In this document: positions 25,364 to 33,107 of the stretch, piece by piece | How positions within the stretch are numbered: position 1 is the stretch's first letter | Layout: the number at the start of each line of letters is the position of its first letter | Assembly (NCBI RefSeq): GCF_051857535.1 | Contig: NZ_JBPZGY010000003.1 | Span: 1 to 64,000 of the forward strand | Direction: 5' to 3' | Length of the DNA: 64,000 nucleotides | From: Roseateles_B sp051857535 | GTDB taxonomy: Bacteria > Pseudomonadota > Gammaproteobacteria > Burkholderiales > Burkholderiaceae_C | Position numbers and translations under genes: made by a program | The notes under the pieces: generated by a model | The model's database searches: none | Told to the model about the DNA's origin: nothing | Seen by the model: the letters and a program-made list of their open reading frames with translations, nothing else

Positions 25364-26329
25364 ATGCGATCGTCTGATTTCACGGATTTCCCCCGCCCCC
25401 ACCCTCGCCGCGCCGCCCTGGCGGCCCTGCTGGCCCTGGGCCTGGCCGCCTGCGCCACCTCGCCCACCCGTAACGCCCCCACCGAGACGCCTGCGCCTCA
25501 GCCGGCGCAGCCTGTCGACCCGGTCGTGCCCCTGCCGCCGCCCAAGCCTCCCAAGCTGGGCCTGGCCCTGGGCGGCGGCGCGGCCCGCGGCTTTGCGCAC
25601 ATCGGCGTGATCCAGGTGCTGGAGGAGAACGGCATCAAGGTGGACCTGGTGGCCGGGACCTCGGCCGGCAGCCTGGTGGCCTCGCTCTATGCCTCGGGCA
25701 AGAACGGCAAGGAGCTGGCGCAGATGGCCGAATCCATGGACGAGGGCGCCATCACCGACTGGGCCTTCCCGACCCGCGGCCTGATACGCGGCGAGGCGCT
25801 GGCGCGCTTCGTGCGCGAGAAGACGGGCCACCGCCTCATCGAGCAGATGCCCCTGCCCCTGGGCATCGTCGCGACCGACCTCTCAGACGGCTCCCCCATC
25901 CTTTTCCGCACTGGCGACACGGGGGCCGCGGTGCGCGCCTCCAGCTCGGTGCCGGCGGTGTTCCAGCCGGTCAAGATCGGACAGCGCGAGTATGTGGACG
26001 GCGGTCTGGTGGCGCCGGTGCCGGTGCGCTTCGCCCGGCAGATGGGTGCCGAGCTGATCGTCGCCGTGGACATCTCCGAGCCGCCCGAGGCCAAGCCGCC
26101 CGGCGATGCCATGCGCATGCTGCTGCAGACCTTCTCCATCATGGGCCGCTCCATCAACAACTTCGAGCTGCGCGAGGCGGACGTCATCATCCGCCCCAAG
26201 CTGGAGGGCGTGGGCAGCGCCGATTTCTCGGCCCGCAAGCGCAGCATCCAGGCCGGGCGCGACGCCGCCCTGGCCGCGCTGCCGCAGCTGCGCCAGCGCC
26301 TGGCGGCTAAGACGCGAACAGGTAGATGA
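25364..26329 (+). CDS. Patatin-like phospholipase lipoprotein (RssA/NTE family)
   Basis: A 321-residue lipoprotein: a leader ending in lipobox LAAC with Cys30, a proline-rich linker, then a patatin domain with GGGAARGFAHIG, nucleophile GTSAG near 97-101, and dyad aspartate in DGGLVAPVP near 210. It hydrolyses lipid ester bonds, probably at the inner face of the outer membrane or at the periplasmic side of the inner membrane. It differs from the divergent cNMP-patatin gene by having an export signal and no regulatory domain. The ATG at 25364 gives the shortest leader consistent with the lipobox. The end overlaps the DUF3667 gene by 23 bases. Confidence 0.9.
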   Translation: MRSSDFTDFPRPHPRRAALAALLALGLAACATSPTRNAPTETPAPQPAQPVDPVVPLPPPKPPKLGLALGGGAARGFAHIGVIQVLEENGIKVDLVAGTSAGSLVASLYASGKNGKELAQMAESMDEGAITDWAFPTRGLIRGEALARFVREKTGHRLIEQMPLPLGIVATDLSDGSPILFRTGDTGAAVRASSSVPAVFQPVKIGQREYVDGGLVAPVPVRFARQMGAELIVAVDISEPPEAKPPGDAMRMLLQTFSIMGRSINNFELREADVIIRPKLEGVGSADFSARKRSIQAGRDAALAALPQLRQRLAAKTRTGR

Positions 26330-27311
26330 ACATGGCGGCCAGCACCAGGCCCAGGCTGATGCTGTAGGCCATCATGAGGCCGAAGGCGCGGGGCAGGGTG
26401 CTCCACCAGCGCGTGCCATAGACCCGGTGCAGGGCGATCAGCGGATGCACCACCATGGCCAGGGCGCAGAACACGGCCACCGGCTCCGACTTCAGCGTCA
26501 GCAGGGCCAGCATGGCGAACCAGAAGGCGTGCTGGTGCAGGGCGAAGACCAGGTGCTCGGTGTAGCGGCGGCGCTTGTCCACGTACAGCAGCTTGAGCCA
26601 CAGCGCGAAGGCCGGCAGCAGCACGAACATGGCCTGGCCCAGGTGGTCCAGGGCGCGCGAGGGGAGGTCGGCGAGCTCCTGCTGCATAGTGGCCGGATCG
26701 GCATTCAGCCGGCGCTCCATGCGCTTGCAGACCTGCTCGCTGAAGCCCTTGCAGTAGAACTTGCCCTCGTGCATGCCCGCCTGCCAGGGGCCCATGCCCA
26801 GGATCGTTGCTTCCTCGCGGTCCTTCTTGTCGATGATCAGCGGACCGCGCGGTGGCGGGGCCGGCTGCGGCTTGCTGGCGGTGCCAGGCGCCGGGTCGGA
26901 GGCTGCACGGGTCACGGCGCCGGCCGCTGCACTGGCCGCCGATGCCGCATCCTCTTCCACCGGCAGCTCCAGCTGCCCGTTCAGGCGCAGCGTCAGGAGC
27001 AGGACCACCGACATCGTCAGGTACAGGCGAAGCGGCAGCACGAAGTGCCGGCGCCGGCCGGCGAAGTACTCGAGCGTCAGCTGCCCCGGGACGAAGAGCC
27101 GCCACAGTGTGCGCCACAGGGCCCCCTCGGTGGAGAGGTAGGCGCCGCCGAACTGCTGGACGAATTCGCCCAGCGTCGGGGCCTTGACCTCGGTCTCCTG
27201 CCCGCAAGCGCCACAAAAGCGCGGACGCGGATCGGCCAGCGCGGCGCCGCAGTTGGCGCAATGGCCGGGCGCCGGCGAGGGCAGTTGGGTCAGGCGTTGC
27301 CAGAGTGACAT
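26307..27311 (-). CDS. DUF3667-type zinc-ribbon membrane protein
   Basis: A 334-residue protein with an N-terminal double-CxxC zinc ribbon (CANCGAA near residue 18, CGACGQE near 33), a DUF3667-like conserved stretch (TEGALWRTLWRLFVPGQLT then EYFAGRRRHFVLPLRLYL), and four or five hydrophobic helices, three of them in the last 120 residues. The central region 125-160 is Ala/Pro-rich. It converges on the patatin lipoprotein gene and ends within it. Its function is unknown; by position it is not clearly in an operon. Confidence 0.85.
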   Translation of the reverse strand: MSLWQRLTQLPSPAPGHCANCGAALADPRPRFCGACGQETEVKAPTLGEFVQQFGGAYLSTEGALWRTLWRLFVPGQLTLEYFAGRRRHFVLPLRLYLTMSVVLLLTLRLNGQLELPVEEDAASAASAAAGAVTRAASDPAPGTASKPQPAPPPRGPLIIDKKDREEATILGMGPWQAGMHEGKFYCKGFSEQVCKRMERRLNADPATMQQELADLPSRALDHLGQAMFVLLPAFALWLKLLYVDKRRRYTEHLVFALHQHAFWFAMLALLTLKSEPVAVFCALAMVVHPLIALHRVYGTRWWSTLPRAFGLMMAYSISLGLVLAAMFIYLFAS

Positions 27312-27365
27312 CGGACGTGCAGGCGCAGTGGGTGGCGCGGCAGTCTAGTCGAGCGGGACCGAAAA

Positions 27366-27397
27366 CAAAAAAAGCCCGATGCACGAGGCATCGGGCT
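27366..27397 (-). terminator. Rho-independent terminator of the phasin gene
   Basis: AGCCCGATGC and GCATCGGGCT (27373-27382 and 27388-27397) form a perfect 10-bp stem with a five-base loop, followed on the minus strand by TTTTTTTGTTTTC. It lies about 60 bases after the phasin stop codon. Confidence 0.92.
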
Positions 27398-27402
27398 TCA
27401 AG

Positions 27403-27435
27403 GGTACCTGGGTGACGCGGTCACCACGGGGTACC
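27403..27435 (-). repeat. Nested inverted repeat in the phasin 3' untranslated region
   Basis: GGTACC at 27403-27408 and 27430-27435 encloses GGTGAC at 27411-27416 and GTCACC at 27420-27425, giving a two-storey hairpin between the phasin stop codon and its terminator. It could protect the 3' end of an abundant transcript or release a small RNA. Confidence 0.6.
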
Positions 27436-27455
27436 GAGGAGACAACTGCTCAGAA

Positions 27456-28013
27456 TCAGGCGGCGGACGAGCGCTTGGCGCGGCTGCCTGCCTGGGAAGC
27501 CTTCACGGCGGTGTTGGTCACGGCCTGGAAGTTGGCTTCGGCCACTTCGGTCGCCTGCTTGGCGGCCTTCTGGATGTTCTCGATGGCGTTGTTGGCGGCC
27601 GCCACGGCGGACTTCACCAGGGCCACAGCGTTCTCGGTGCCGGCCGGGGCGTTCTTGGCAGCGGTGTCGACCACGGCGTTGAACTTGGTCTGCGCGTCAG
27701 CGAACTGGGCCTCGGCAACCTTGGCCACTTCGGCGTTGGTGGCGGTGGCGATGTCGTAGAGGTGGCGGCTGTAGGCGGCGGCCTTCTCGGCGCTGGGTTG
27801 CAGCAGCGAGGTCTGCAGGGCCAGCAGCTCTTGGGCGTCCTTCACGGACAGGGCGGCCTGGGTGTTCTCGGCGGCTTCGGCCAGGGTGGCCTTGGCCACT
27901 TGCAGGTTCAGCTCGACCAGCTTCTCCACGCCTTCGAAAGCCTTGTTGGTCAGGCCGAAGAGGGTGTCGATATTGGCCTTGTGGGCGGCGAAGATTTGTT
28001 CTGCAGTCAGCAT
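27456..28013 (-). CDS. phaP: Phasin family protein (polyhydroxyalkanoate granule coat)
   Basis: A 185-residue amphipathic helical protein of the Burkholderiales phasin type: it opens MLTAEQIFAAHKANIDTLFG, continues with FEGVEKLVELNLQVAKATLAE, and is rich in Ala with few aromatic residues before a basic tail (AGSRAKRSSAA). Phasins coat PHB granules and limit their size. AGGAG precedes the ATG at 28013. Two palindromes of the PhaR type lie upstream, and a strong terminator ends the monocistronic unit. No phaC or phaR gene is in the window. Confidence 0.92.
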   Translation of the reverse strand: MLTAEQIFAAHKANIDTLFGLTNKAFEGVEKLVELNLQVAKATLAEAAENTQAALSVKDAQELLALQTSLLQPSAEKAAAYSRHLYDIATATNAEVAKVAEAQFADAQTKFNAVVDTAAKNAPAGTENAVALVKSAVAAANNAIENIQKAAKQATEVAEANFQAVTNTAVKASQAGSRAKRSSAA

Positions 28014-28079
28014 GGTGCTCTCCTGAGTTTGAGCGGGAGGACCCGCGGGTGTCCTGATGGAAACTGGGTGACAGCGATA

Positions 28080-28096
28080 ATGTTGCACTGCAACAT
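28080..28096. promoter_or_regulatory. Palindrome 1 (PhaR-type site) upstream of the phasin
   Basis: A perfect 8-1-8 inverted repeat, ATGTTGCACTGCAACAT, about 67 bases before the phasin start. Its core TTGC-N3-GCAA resembles the CTGC-N3/4-GCAG sites described for the PHB-responsive repressor PhaR. The regulator itself is not in this window. Confidence 0.65.
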
Positions 28097-28137
28097 GAAT
28101 CAGATTGTGGGGGCTGCCCGCCCGCCTTGCAAGCACT

Positions 28138-28158
28138 TTTTGCTGCGCCGCAGCAAAA
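28138..28158. promoter_or_regulatory. Palindrome 2 (PhaR-type site) between phasin and deacetylase genes
   Basis: A perfect 9-3-9 inverted repeat, TTTTGCTGC-GCC-GCAGCAAAA, with an exact CTGC-N3-GCAG core. Its centre is 60 bases from that of palindrome 1, about 135 bases from the phasin start and 105 from the deacetylase start, so it could act on either direction. Confidence 0.65.
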
Positions 28159-28253
28159 TAGGGCAAATCGCGACTGACGCCACAATCAGGGCGCTGCCTT
28201 CACACGGGCGTCATGCCCGCCCCGCGCCTTCCCCACCGACGCCGTCCTTGCCC

Positions 28254-29213
28254 ATGCAGGCCTTTCATTCCGACGCCCACGCCCTGCAGCTGCCTTCCCA
28301 GCACCGCTTCCCCCAGGCCAAATACCGCCTGCTACGGGAGCGTGTGGAGGCCGACCCCGGTGCCGTGTGGCTGTGCCCTGCGCCGGCCGCCAGCGAGGGC
28401 GAACTGGCCCTGGCCCATGAGCCGGACTACATCGCCCGGGTGCTGGACGGCCGCCTGAGCGAGGCCGAGCAGCGCGAGATCGGCTTTCCCTGGTCGCCTG
28501 CCATGCCCGTGCGGTCCCGCCACTCGGTAGGCGCCACCATTGCCGCCGCCCGCACCGCCCTGGCCGAGGGCGTGGCCATGAACCTGGCCGGCGGCACCCA
28601 CCATGCCTATGCCCACAAGGGCAGCGGCTACTGCGTGTTCAATGACGTGGCCGTGGCCGCGCGCCTCATGCAGGCCGAGTGGCACGCGCGCCATCGCAGC
28701 GCCCGGCCCGGCCTGCGCGTGCTGGTGATCGACCTGGACGTGCACCAGGGCAACGGCACGGCGGCCATCTTCCGGGACGACCCCAGTGTCTTCACCCTGT
28801 CTCTGCACGGCGCGCGCAACTTTCCCTTCCGCAAGGAGGCCAGCAGCCTGGACGTGGAGCTGCCCGACGGCACCGGCGACGCGGCCTACCTGGCCGCGCT
28901 GGACGAGGCGCTGGACGAGGTCGACCGTCGCCTGCAGGCCCATCCGCCAGGCCTGGCCTTCTACCTGGCCGGCGCCGACCCGCACGAGGGCGACCGCCTG
29001 GGCCGCCTGAAGCTCACGGCCGCCGGCCTGCTCGCCCGGGACGAGCGCGTGCTGGACTGGCTGTGGCAGCGTCGCACTCCCGTGGCCCTGAACATGGCCG
29101 GCGGCTACGGTGCCGACCTGGCGGCGATGGTCGACGTGCAGTACGCGACGGTGCAGGCGGCGTCGCGCGCGTGGCAGCGCTGGCAGGGCGCTGATGGAAC
29201 AATGGCCCGATGA
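28254..29213 (+). CDS. Histone deacetylase-like / acetoin utilisation family amidohydrolase
   Basis: A 319-residue zinc hydrolase of the arginase/deacetylase superfamily. Signature motifs are the tandem histidines in GGTHHAYAHKG, the Zn-binding aspartate and histidine in DLDVHQGNGTA, and the later LAGADPHEGDRLG and AGGYG. It is shorter than eukaryotic HDACs, matching bacterial deacetylases of acetylated proteins or polyamines; the substrate is open. The ATG at 28254 opens the domain directly; the open frame upstream to 27762 is antisense to the phasin gene. The stop overlaps the next start as ATGA. Confidence 0.9.
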   Translation: MQAFHSDAHALQLPSQHRFPQAKYRLLRERVEADPGAVWLCPAPAASEGELALAHEPDYIARVLDGRLSEAEQREIGFPWSPAMPVRSRHSVGATIAAARTALAEGVAMNLAGGTHHAYAHKGSGYCVFNDVAVAARLMQAEWHARHRSARPGLRVLVIDLDVHQGNGTAAIFRDDPSVFTLSLHGARNFPFRKEASSLDVELPDGTGDAAYLAALDEALDEVDRRLQAHPPGLAFYLAGADPHEGDRLGRLKLTAAGLLARDERVLDWLWQRRTPVALNMAGGYGADLAAMVDVQYATVQAASRAWQRWQGADGTMAR

Positions 29214-29689
29214 CGAACGCCCCCCAAGCCTCCGCAGCCGCCGCCCCGCGTCCCGGCCCCGAGCCCCGCAGCGCCTTCGCTCGCTTCATCCCGCTGAGCA
29301 CCCGCTGGATGGACAACGACCTCTACGGCCACCTCAACAACGTCGTCTACTACAGCCTCTTCGACACCGCGGTGAACCAGTACCTGATCGAGCAGGGCGC
29401 CCTGGATCTGCATGCTGGCGAGGTGATCGGCCTGGTGGTGGAGACGCGCTGCAACTACTTCGAATCCCTGGCCTTCCCGCAGCGCGTGGAGGCTGGCCTG
29501 CGCGTGGCGCAGCGCGGCCGCTCCAGCGTGCGCTACGAGATCGGCCTGTTCGCCGAGGGCGCGCCTCTGTGCGCGGCGCGCGGCCACTTCATCCATGTCT
29601 ACGTCGACCGCGAGACGCGCCGCCCCGTGCCGGCCCTGCCCGCGGCCTATCTGAACGCCCTGCAAGCCCTGGAAGGAATCCCCACGTGA
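29210..29689 (+). CDS. Acyl-CoA thioesterase (4HBT hotdog family)
   Basis: A 159-residue hotdog-fold thioesterase. The family signature is clear: TRWMDNDLYGHLNNVVYYSLFDTA, where the Asp/His pair marks the active site of 4-hydroxybenzoyl-CoA-type thioesterases, followed by LVVETRCNYFESLAFPQ and RSSVRYEIGLF. A 20-residue Ala/Pro-rich leader precedes it. It hydrolyses acyl-CoA, with the acyl preference unknown. Start and stop overlap the neighbours (ATGA and GTGA), so it is coupled to the deacetylase and the nitroreductase. Confidence 0.9.
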   Translation: MTNAPQASAAAAPRPGPEPRSAFARFIPLSTRWMDNDLYGHLNNVVYYSLFDTAVNQYLIEQGALDLHAGEVIGLVVETRCNYFESLAFPQRVEAGLRVAQRGRSSVRYEIGLFAEGAPLCAARGHFIHVYVDRETRRPVPALPAAYLNALQALEGIPT

Positions 29690-30411
29690 GTGCCAATCCG
29701 AGCGTCTTTGATCGACCCAGCCCCGAGGCCCAGGCGGCCGTGGACGAGGCCATCCGCACCCGTCATTCCATGCGCGCCTTCCTGGACACGCCGGTCCCGC
29801 GCGAGACCCTGGAAGACATCCTGCGCGTGGCCGCCCGCGCGCCCTCGGGCACCAACACCCAGCCCTGGCAGGTGCATGTGCTCACCGGCGCGGCCCTGCA
29901 GCGCCTCAGCGACCGCATCATGGCCGTCTATGACGACCCCCAGGAGCTGGCCGCCCACCAGGAGGAATACGCCTACTACCCGCGCGAGTGGGCCTCGCCC
30001 TACATCGATCGCCGCCGCAAGGTGGGCTGGGACCTCTACGGCCTGCTCAACATCGGCAAGGGCGACAAGGCCCGCATGCACGAGCAGCACGGCCGCAACT
30101 ACCGCTTCTTCGACGCGCCGGTGGGCCTGATCTTCAGCATCGACCGCGTGATGCAGCAGGGCAGCTGGCTGGACTACGGTATGTTCCTCGAGAACATCAT
30201 GATCGCCGCCCGCGGCCGCGGCCTGCACACCTGCCCGCAGGCCGCCTTCACCCAGTTCCACCGCCTGATCGCCGAGGAGCTGCAGTTCGGCCCCGAGCAG
30301 ATGCTGGTCTGCGGCATGGCCCTGGGCTACGCGGACCCCAAGGCCGTCGAGAACAGCCTGGTGACCGAGCGCGCCGCCCTGGACGAGTTCGTTCGCTTCC
30401 TGGACCAGTGA
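29686..30411 (+). CDS. Nitroreductase family protein
   Basis: FMN-dependent NAD(P)H oxidoreductase of 241 residues. Flavin-binding signatures are IRTRHSMRAFLDTPVP with its Arg-Ser/Arg pair, AARAPSGTNTQPWQVHV, and GMFLENIMIAARGRGLHTCPQ near 165. The C-terminal CGMALGYADP motif is typical. GTG at 29686 overlaps the thioesterase stop as GTGA; the open frame upstream is a shadow of that gene. Substrates may be nitro compounds or quinones. It belongs to the deacetylase-thioesterase run and is followed eight bases later by the dehydrogenase. Confidence 0.9.
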   Translation: MSANPSVFDRPSPEAQAAVDEAIRTRHSMRAFLDTPVPRETLEDILRVAARAPSGTNTQPWQVHVLTGAALQRLSDRIMAVYDDPQELAAHQEEYAYYPREWASPYIDRRRKVGWDLYGLLNIGKGDKARMHEQHGRNYRFFDAPVGLIFSIDRVMQQGSWLDYGMFLENIMIAARGRGLHTCPQAAFTQFHRLIAEELQFGPEQMLVCGMALGYADPKAVENSLVTERAALDEFVRFLDQ

Positions 30412-30419
30412 GGCCTGCG

Positions 30420-31391
30420 ATGAGCCCCGCCAAGCCGGCCGTCTTCGTGGCCCGCCGCATCTTCCCGGACATCGTGGCCCGGCTGCGCGAGCATGCCGAG
30501 GTCGAGGAAACCGACAGCGACGAACCCCTGCCGCCCGAGCAACTGATCCAGCGCCTGCAGGGCAAGGCCGGGCTCTTCGCCACCGGCACCGAGCGCATCG
30601 ACGCCGTGCTGCTGGACGCCTGCCCGGACCTGCGCGCCGTCTGCCTCATGACCGTGGGCTACAACAATGTGGACCTGGCCGCCTGCACGGCGCGCGGCGT
30701 GCGCGTCAGCAATGCGCCCGATGTGCTGACCGAGACCACGGCCGACTTCGGCTTCGCGCTGATGATGGCCGCCGCGCGGCGCATCAGCGAGTCCGAGCGC
30801 TACCTGCGCGAGGGCCGGTGGAAGCAGTGGCATGTGGACCTGCTCGTGGGTGCGGACGTGCATGGCAGCACCCTGGGCATCCTGGGGATGGGCCGCATCG
30901 GCCAGGCCATCGCGCGGCGCGGGGCCCTGGGTTTCGGCATGCAGGTGATCTATCACAACCGCAGCCGGCTGGCGCCCGCGCTGGAGCAGCCCCTGGGCGC
31001 GCGCTGGGTCGACAAGGAAGCGCTGCTGCGCCAGAGCGACCACCTCGTCATCGTCGTGCCCTACAGTCCCGAGGCCCACCACCTCGTCGGCGCGGCCGAG
31101 TTGGCGCTGATGAAGCCCACGGCCACGCTCACCAACGTGGCGCGCGGCGGCATCGTGGATGACGCCGCCCTGGCCGAGGCGCTGCAGGCGGGGCGCCTGG
31201 CCGGCGCGGGCCTGGATGTGTTCGAGGGCGAGCCCGCCGTGCACCCGGCCCTGCTGGCCTGCCGCAACGTGGTGCTGACGCCCCACATTGCCAGCGCCTC
31301 CATCCCCACGCGCCGAGCCATGTGCGAGTTGGCGGTGGACAACCTCATCGCAGCCCTGAGCGGCGGCGCCATGAAGACGGCGCTGAACTGA
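30420..31391 (+). CDS. D-2-hydroxyacid dehydrogenase (glyoxylate/hydroxypyruvate/gluconate type)
   Basis: NAD(P)-dependent enzyme of 323 residues. The Rossmann motif GILGMGRIGQA is near residue 158; the catalytic arginine is in NVARGGIVDD near 240, the glutamate in VFEGEP near 268, and the histidine in LTPHIAS near 290. The sequence resembles GhrB-type glyoxylate or 2-ketogluconate reductases. The ATG at 30420 follows the nitroreductase stop closely, so it is probably last of a four-gene operon beginning with the deacetylase. Whether NADPH is preferred cannot be determined by eye. Confidence 0.9.
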   Translation: MSPAKPAVFVARRIFPDIVARLREHAEVEETDSDEPLPPEQLIQRLQGKAGLFATGTERIDAVLLDACPDLRAVCLMTVGYNNVDLAACTARGVRVSNAPDVLTETTADFGFALMMAAARRISESERYLREGRWKQWHVDLLVGADVHGSTLGILGMGRIGQAIARRGALGFGMQVIYHNRSRLAPALEQPLGARWVDKEALLRQSDHLVIVVPYSPEAHHLVGAAELALMKPTATLTNVARGGIVDDAALAEALQAGRLAGAGLDVFEGEPAVHPALLACRNVVLTPHIASASIPTRRAMCELAVDNLIAALSGGAMKTALN

Positions 31392-31525
31392 GCGGAGCCG
31401 CCGACGGCGATGTCCCTGACGGCAAGGACGTCGGCAAGACGGCAGCGGCGTCCATCGCCGGATCGGGTTATACAAGGGGCGGGGCAGCAACGCCCCGAAC
31501 CCCGAACCCGAGCAAGGAGACTCCC

Positions 31526-31945
31526 ATGATTGCCTACCTGAGCTTTGACGGCCGCTGCGACGAGGCCCTGGACTTCTACGCCGCCGCCCTGGGCGGCCGC
31601 AAGACCATGCGCTCCACCTACGGCGAGGCGCCCCCAGCGCCCGAATGTCCGCCCACGCCCGAGGAATGGAAGGACCGCATCATGCACGCCCGCATCGAGG
31701 CCCGCGGTCTCACCCTGATGGGCTCGGACATGCCTCCCGGCATGCCCTTCGAGGGCTACAAGGGCTTCAGCCTGACCGTCCCGGCCCAGGACGCGGCCGA
31801 GGGCGAACGGCTCTTCAAGGCCCTGTCCGCGGGCGGGCAGGTGACCATGCCCTTCGGCGCCACCTTCTGGTCGCCCGGTTTCGGCATGCTGACGGACCGC
31901 TTTGGCGTGCCCTGGATGGTCAACAGCGAACCGGCCGCCGCCTGA
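31526..31945 (+). CDS. PhnB-like VOC (glyoxalase/bleomycin resistance fold) protein
   Basis: A 139-residue VOC-fold protein. It opens MIAYLSFDGRCDEALDFYAA, the PhnB-like signature, and contains LMGSDMPPGMPF, then GKFEGYKG-like spacing and the C-terminal TFWSPGFGMLTDRFGVPWMV. The ATG at 31526 has AAGGAGA five bases upstream; the in-frame extension to 31322 lies over the dehydrogenase end. There are no strong clues to its substrate. It has its own 134-base leader and converges on the RlmN-like gene. Confidence 0.88.
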   Translation: MIAYLSFDGRCDEALDFYAAALGGRKTMRSTYGEAPPAPECPPTPEEWKDRIMHARIEARGLTLMGSDMPPGMPFEGYKGFSLTVPAQDAAEGERLFKALSAGGQVTMPFGATFWSPGFGMLTDRFGVPWMVNSEPAAA

Positions 31946-31949
31946 TCCC

Positions 31950-33002
31950 TCAGCCTGCCGCTGCCTTGCGCATCACGCGCACTGGCACCGAACCGTCCAG
32001 CGCCCGGGCCCGCAGCTGGCCGCAGCCGCCGTCCACCTCCTGGCCGGCGGAGTTGCGCAGCTTGGTCAGCACGCCGCGGCGGTGCAGCTGGCGGGCGATC
32101 TCGGCGGCGCGTTCCCAGGCCGGGCGCTTGAAGGGCAGCTCGGGCACGCTGTTGTAGGGAATCATGTTGAGCACGCCGTAGCGGCCCTTGAGCAGGCGCA
32201 CGATGCCGTCGAGCTCGTCCTCGCCGTCATTGACGCCCTCGATCAGGGTCCACTGGTACTGGATGGGATAGCCGCTGAGCCGCGCATAGCGCTCGCCCTC
32301 GGCCACGATCTCCTCGGGCGTGAGGCGCGGCGCGCGTGGCAGCAGCTGCTCGCGCAGGCCGGCCTTGCTGGTGTGCAGCGAGAGCGCCAGCGCCGGCTTC
32401 ACCGGCCCCTGCGGCAGGCGCTCAAAGACCCGCGGGTCGCCCACGGTCGAGAACACCAGGCTCTTGTGGCCGATGTTGCCGGCGGTGCCCAGCAGCTCGA
32501 TGGCCTCCATCACGTGCTCCAGGTTGTGGGCCGGCTCGCCCATGCCCATGAACACGACCTTCTTGACCGCACGTTGGCGGCGCGCCAGCACCACCTGGGC
32601 CACGATCTCGGCGCTGGTGACCTGGCGCAGCAGGCCCGAACGGCCCGTCATGCAGAACTGGCAGCCCACGGCGCAGCCCACCTGGCTGGAGACGCACAGG
32701 CCCTCGCGCGGCAGCAGCACGCTCTCGACCGTCTGACCATCGCCCAGCTCGACCAGCAGGCGCTTGGAGCCGTCCTCGGCCGGATGCTCGCTCTGCACGC
32801 GGGCCAGGGCGTCCAGCTCGGCCTCCAGCGCGGGCAGGGCCTCGCGCAGGGTCTTGGGCAGGAAGTCCTCGATGGGGCGCTTGGTGGTGGCCTGGGGCAG
32901 GGCCTGGCTCCAGAGCCGCAGCACACGGTGTTCGTGCTTGGGCAGGGCGCCGAGGGCGCGCAGGCGGTCCCGGATGTCTTGAATGCTTTGGAGGCGCGGC
33001 AT
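31950..33002 (-). CDS. RlmN/Cfr-family radical SAM RNA methyltransferase (probable paralogue)
   Basis: Radical SAM enzyme of 350 residues methylating C2 of an adenine in rRNA or tRNA. The cluster motif CAVGCQFC lies near residue 113, preceded by the catalytic cysteine in LCVSSQVGC; the second catalytic cysteine is in GGCGQLRA near the C-terminus. FMGMGEPAHN and QWTLIEGVND are family segments. It is somewhat shorter than E. coli RlmN, and its neighbours (rmuC, VOC) are not the usual ndk-rlmN-ispG set, so it may be a second copy. The canonical gene would lie elsewhere. Confidence 0.87.
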   Translation of the reverse strand: MPRLQSIQDIRDRLRALGALPKHEHRVLRLWSQALPQATTKRPIEDFLPKTLREALPALEAELDALARVQSEHPAEDGSKRLLVELGDGQTVESVLLPREGLCVSSQVGCAVGCQFCMTGRSGLLRQVTSAEIVAQVVLARRQRAVKKVVFMGMGEPAHNLEHVMEAIELLGTAGNIGHKSLVFSTVGDPRVFERLPQGPVKPALALSLHTSKAGLREQLLPRAPRLTPEEIVAEGERYARLSGYPIQYQWTLIEGVNDGEDELDGIVRLLKGRYGVLNMIPYNSVPELPFKRPAWERAAEIARQLHRRGVLTKLRNSAGQEVDGGCGQLRARALDGSVPVRVMRKAAAG

Positions 33003-33107
33003 GGTGAGCGGCGGATTTTACGGGGCCGGCCTGCGCCTGTTCGCACAGCACGCCGCGCACAAGACCCGTGGCGCCCGCACCGGCAGGGCGCCTGAGACAA
33101 TCGGCCC

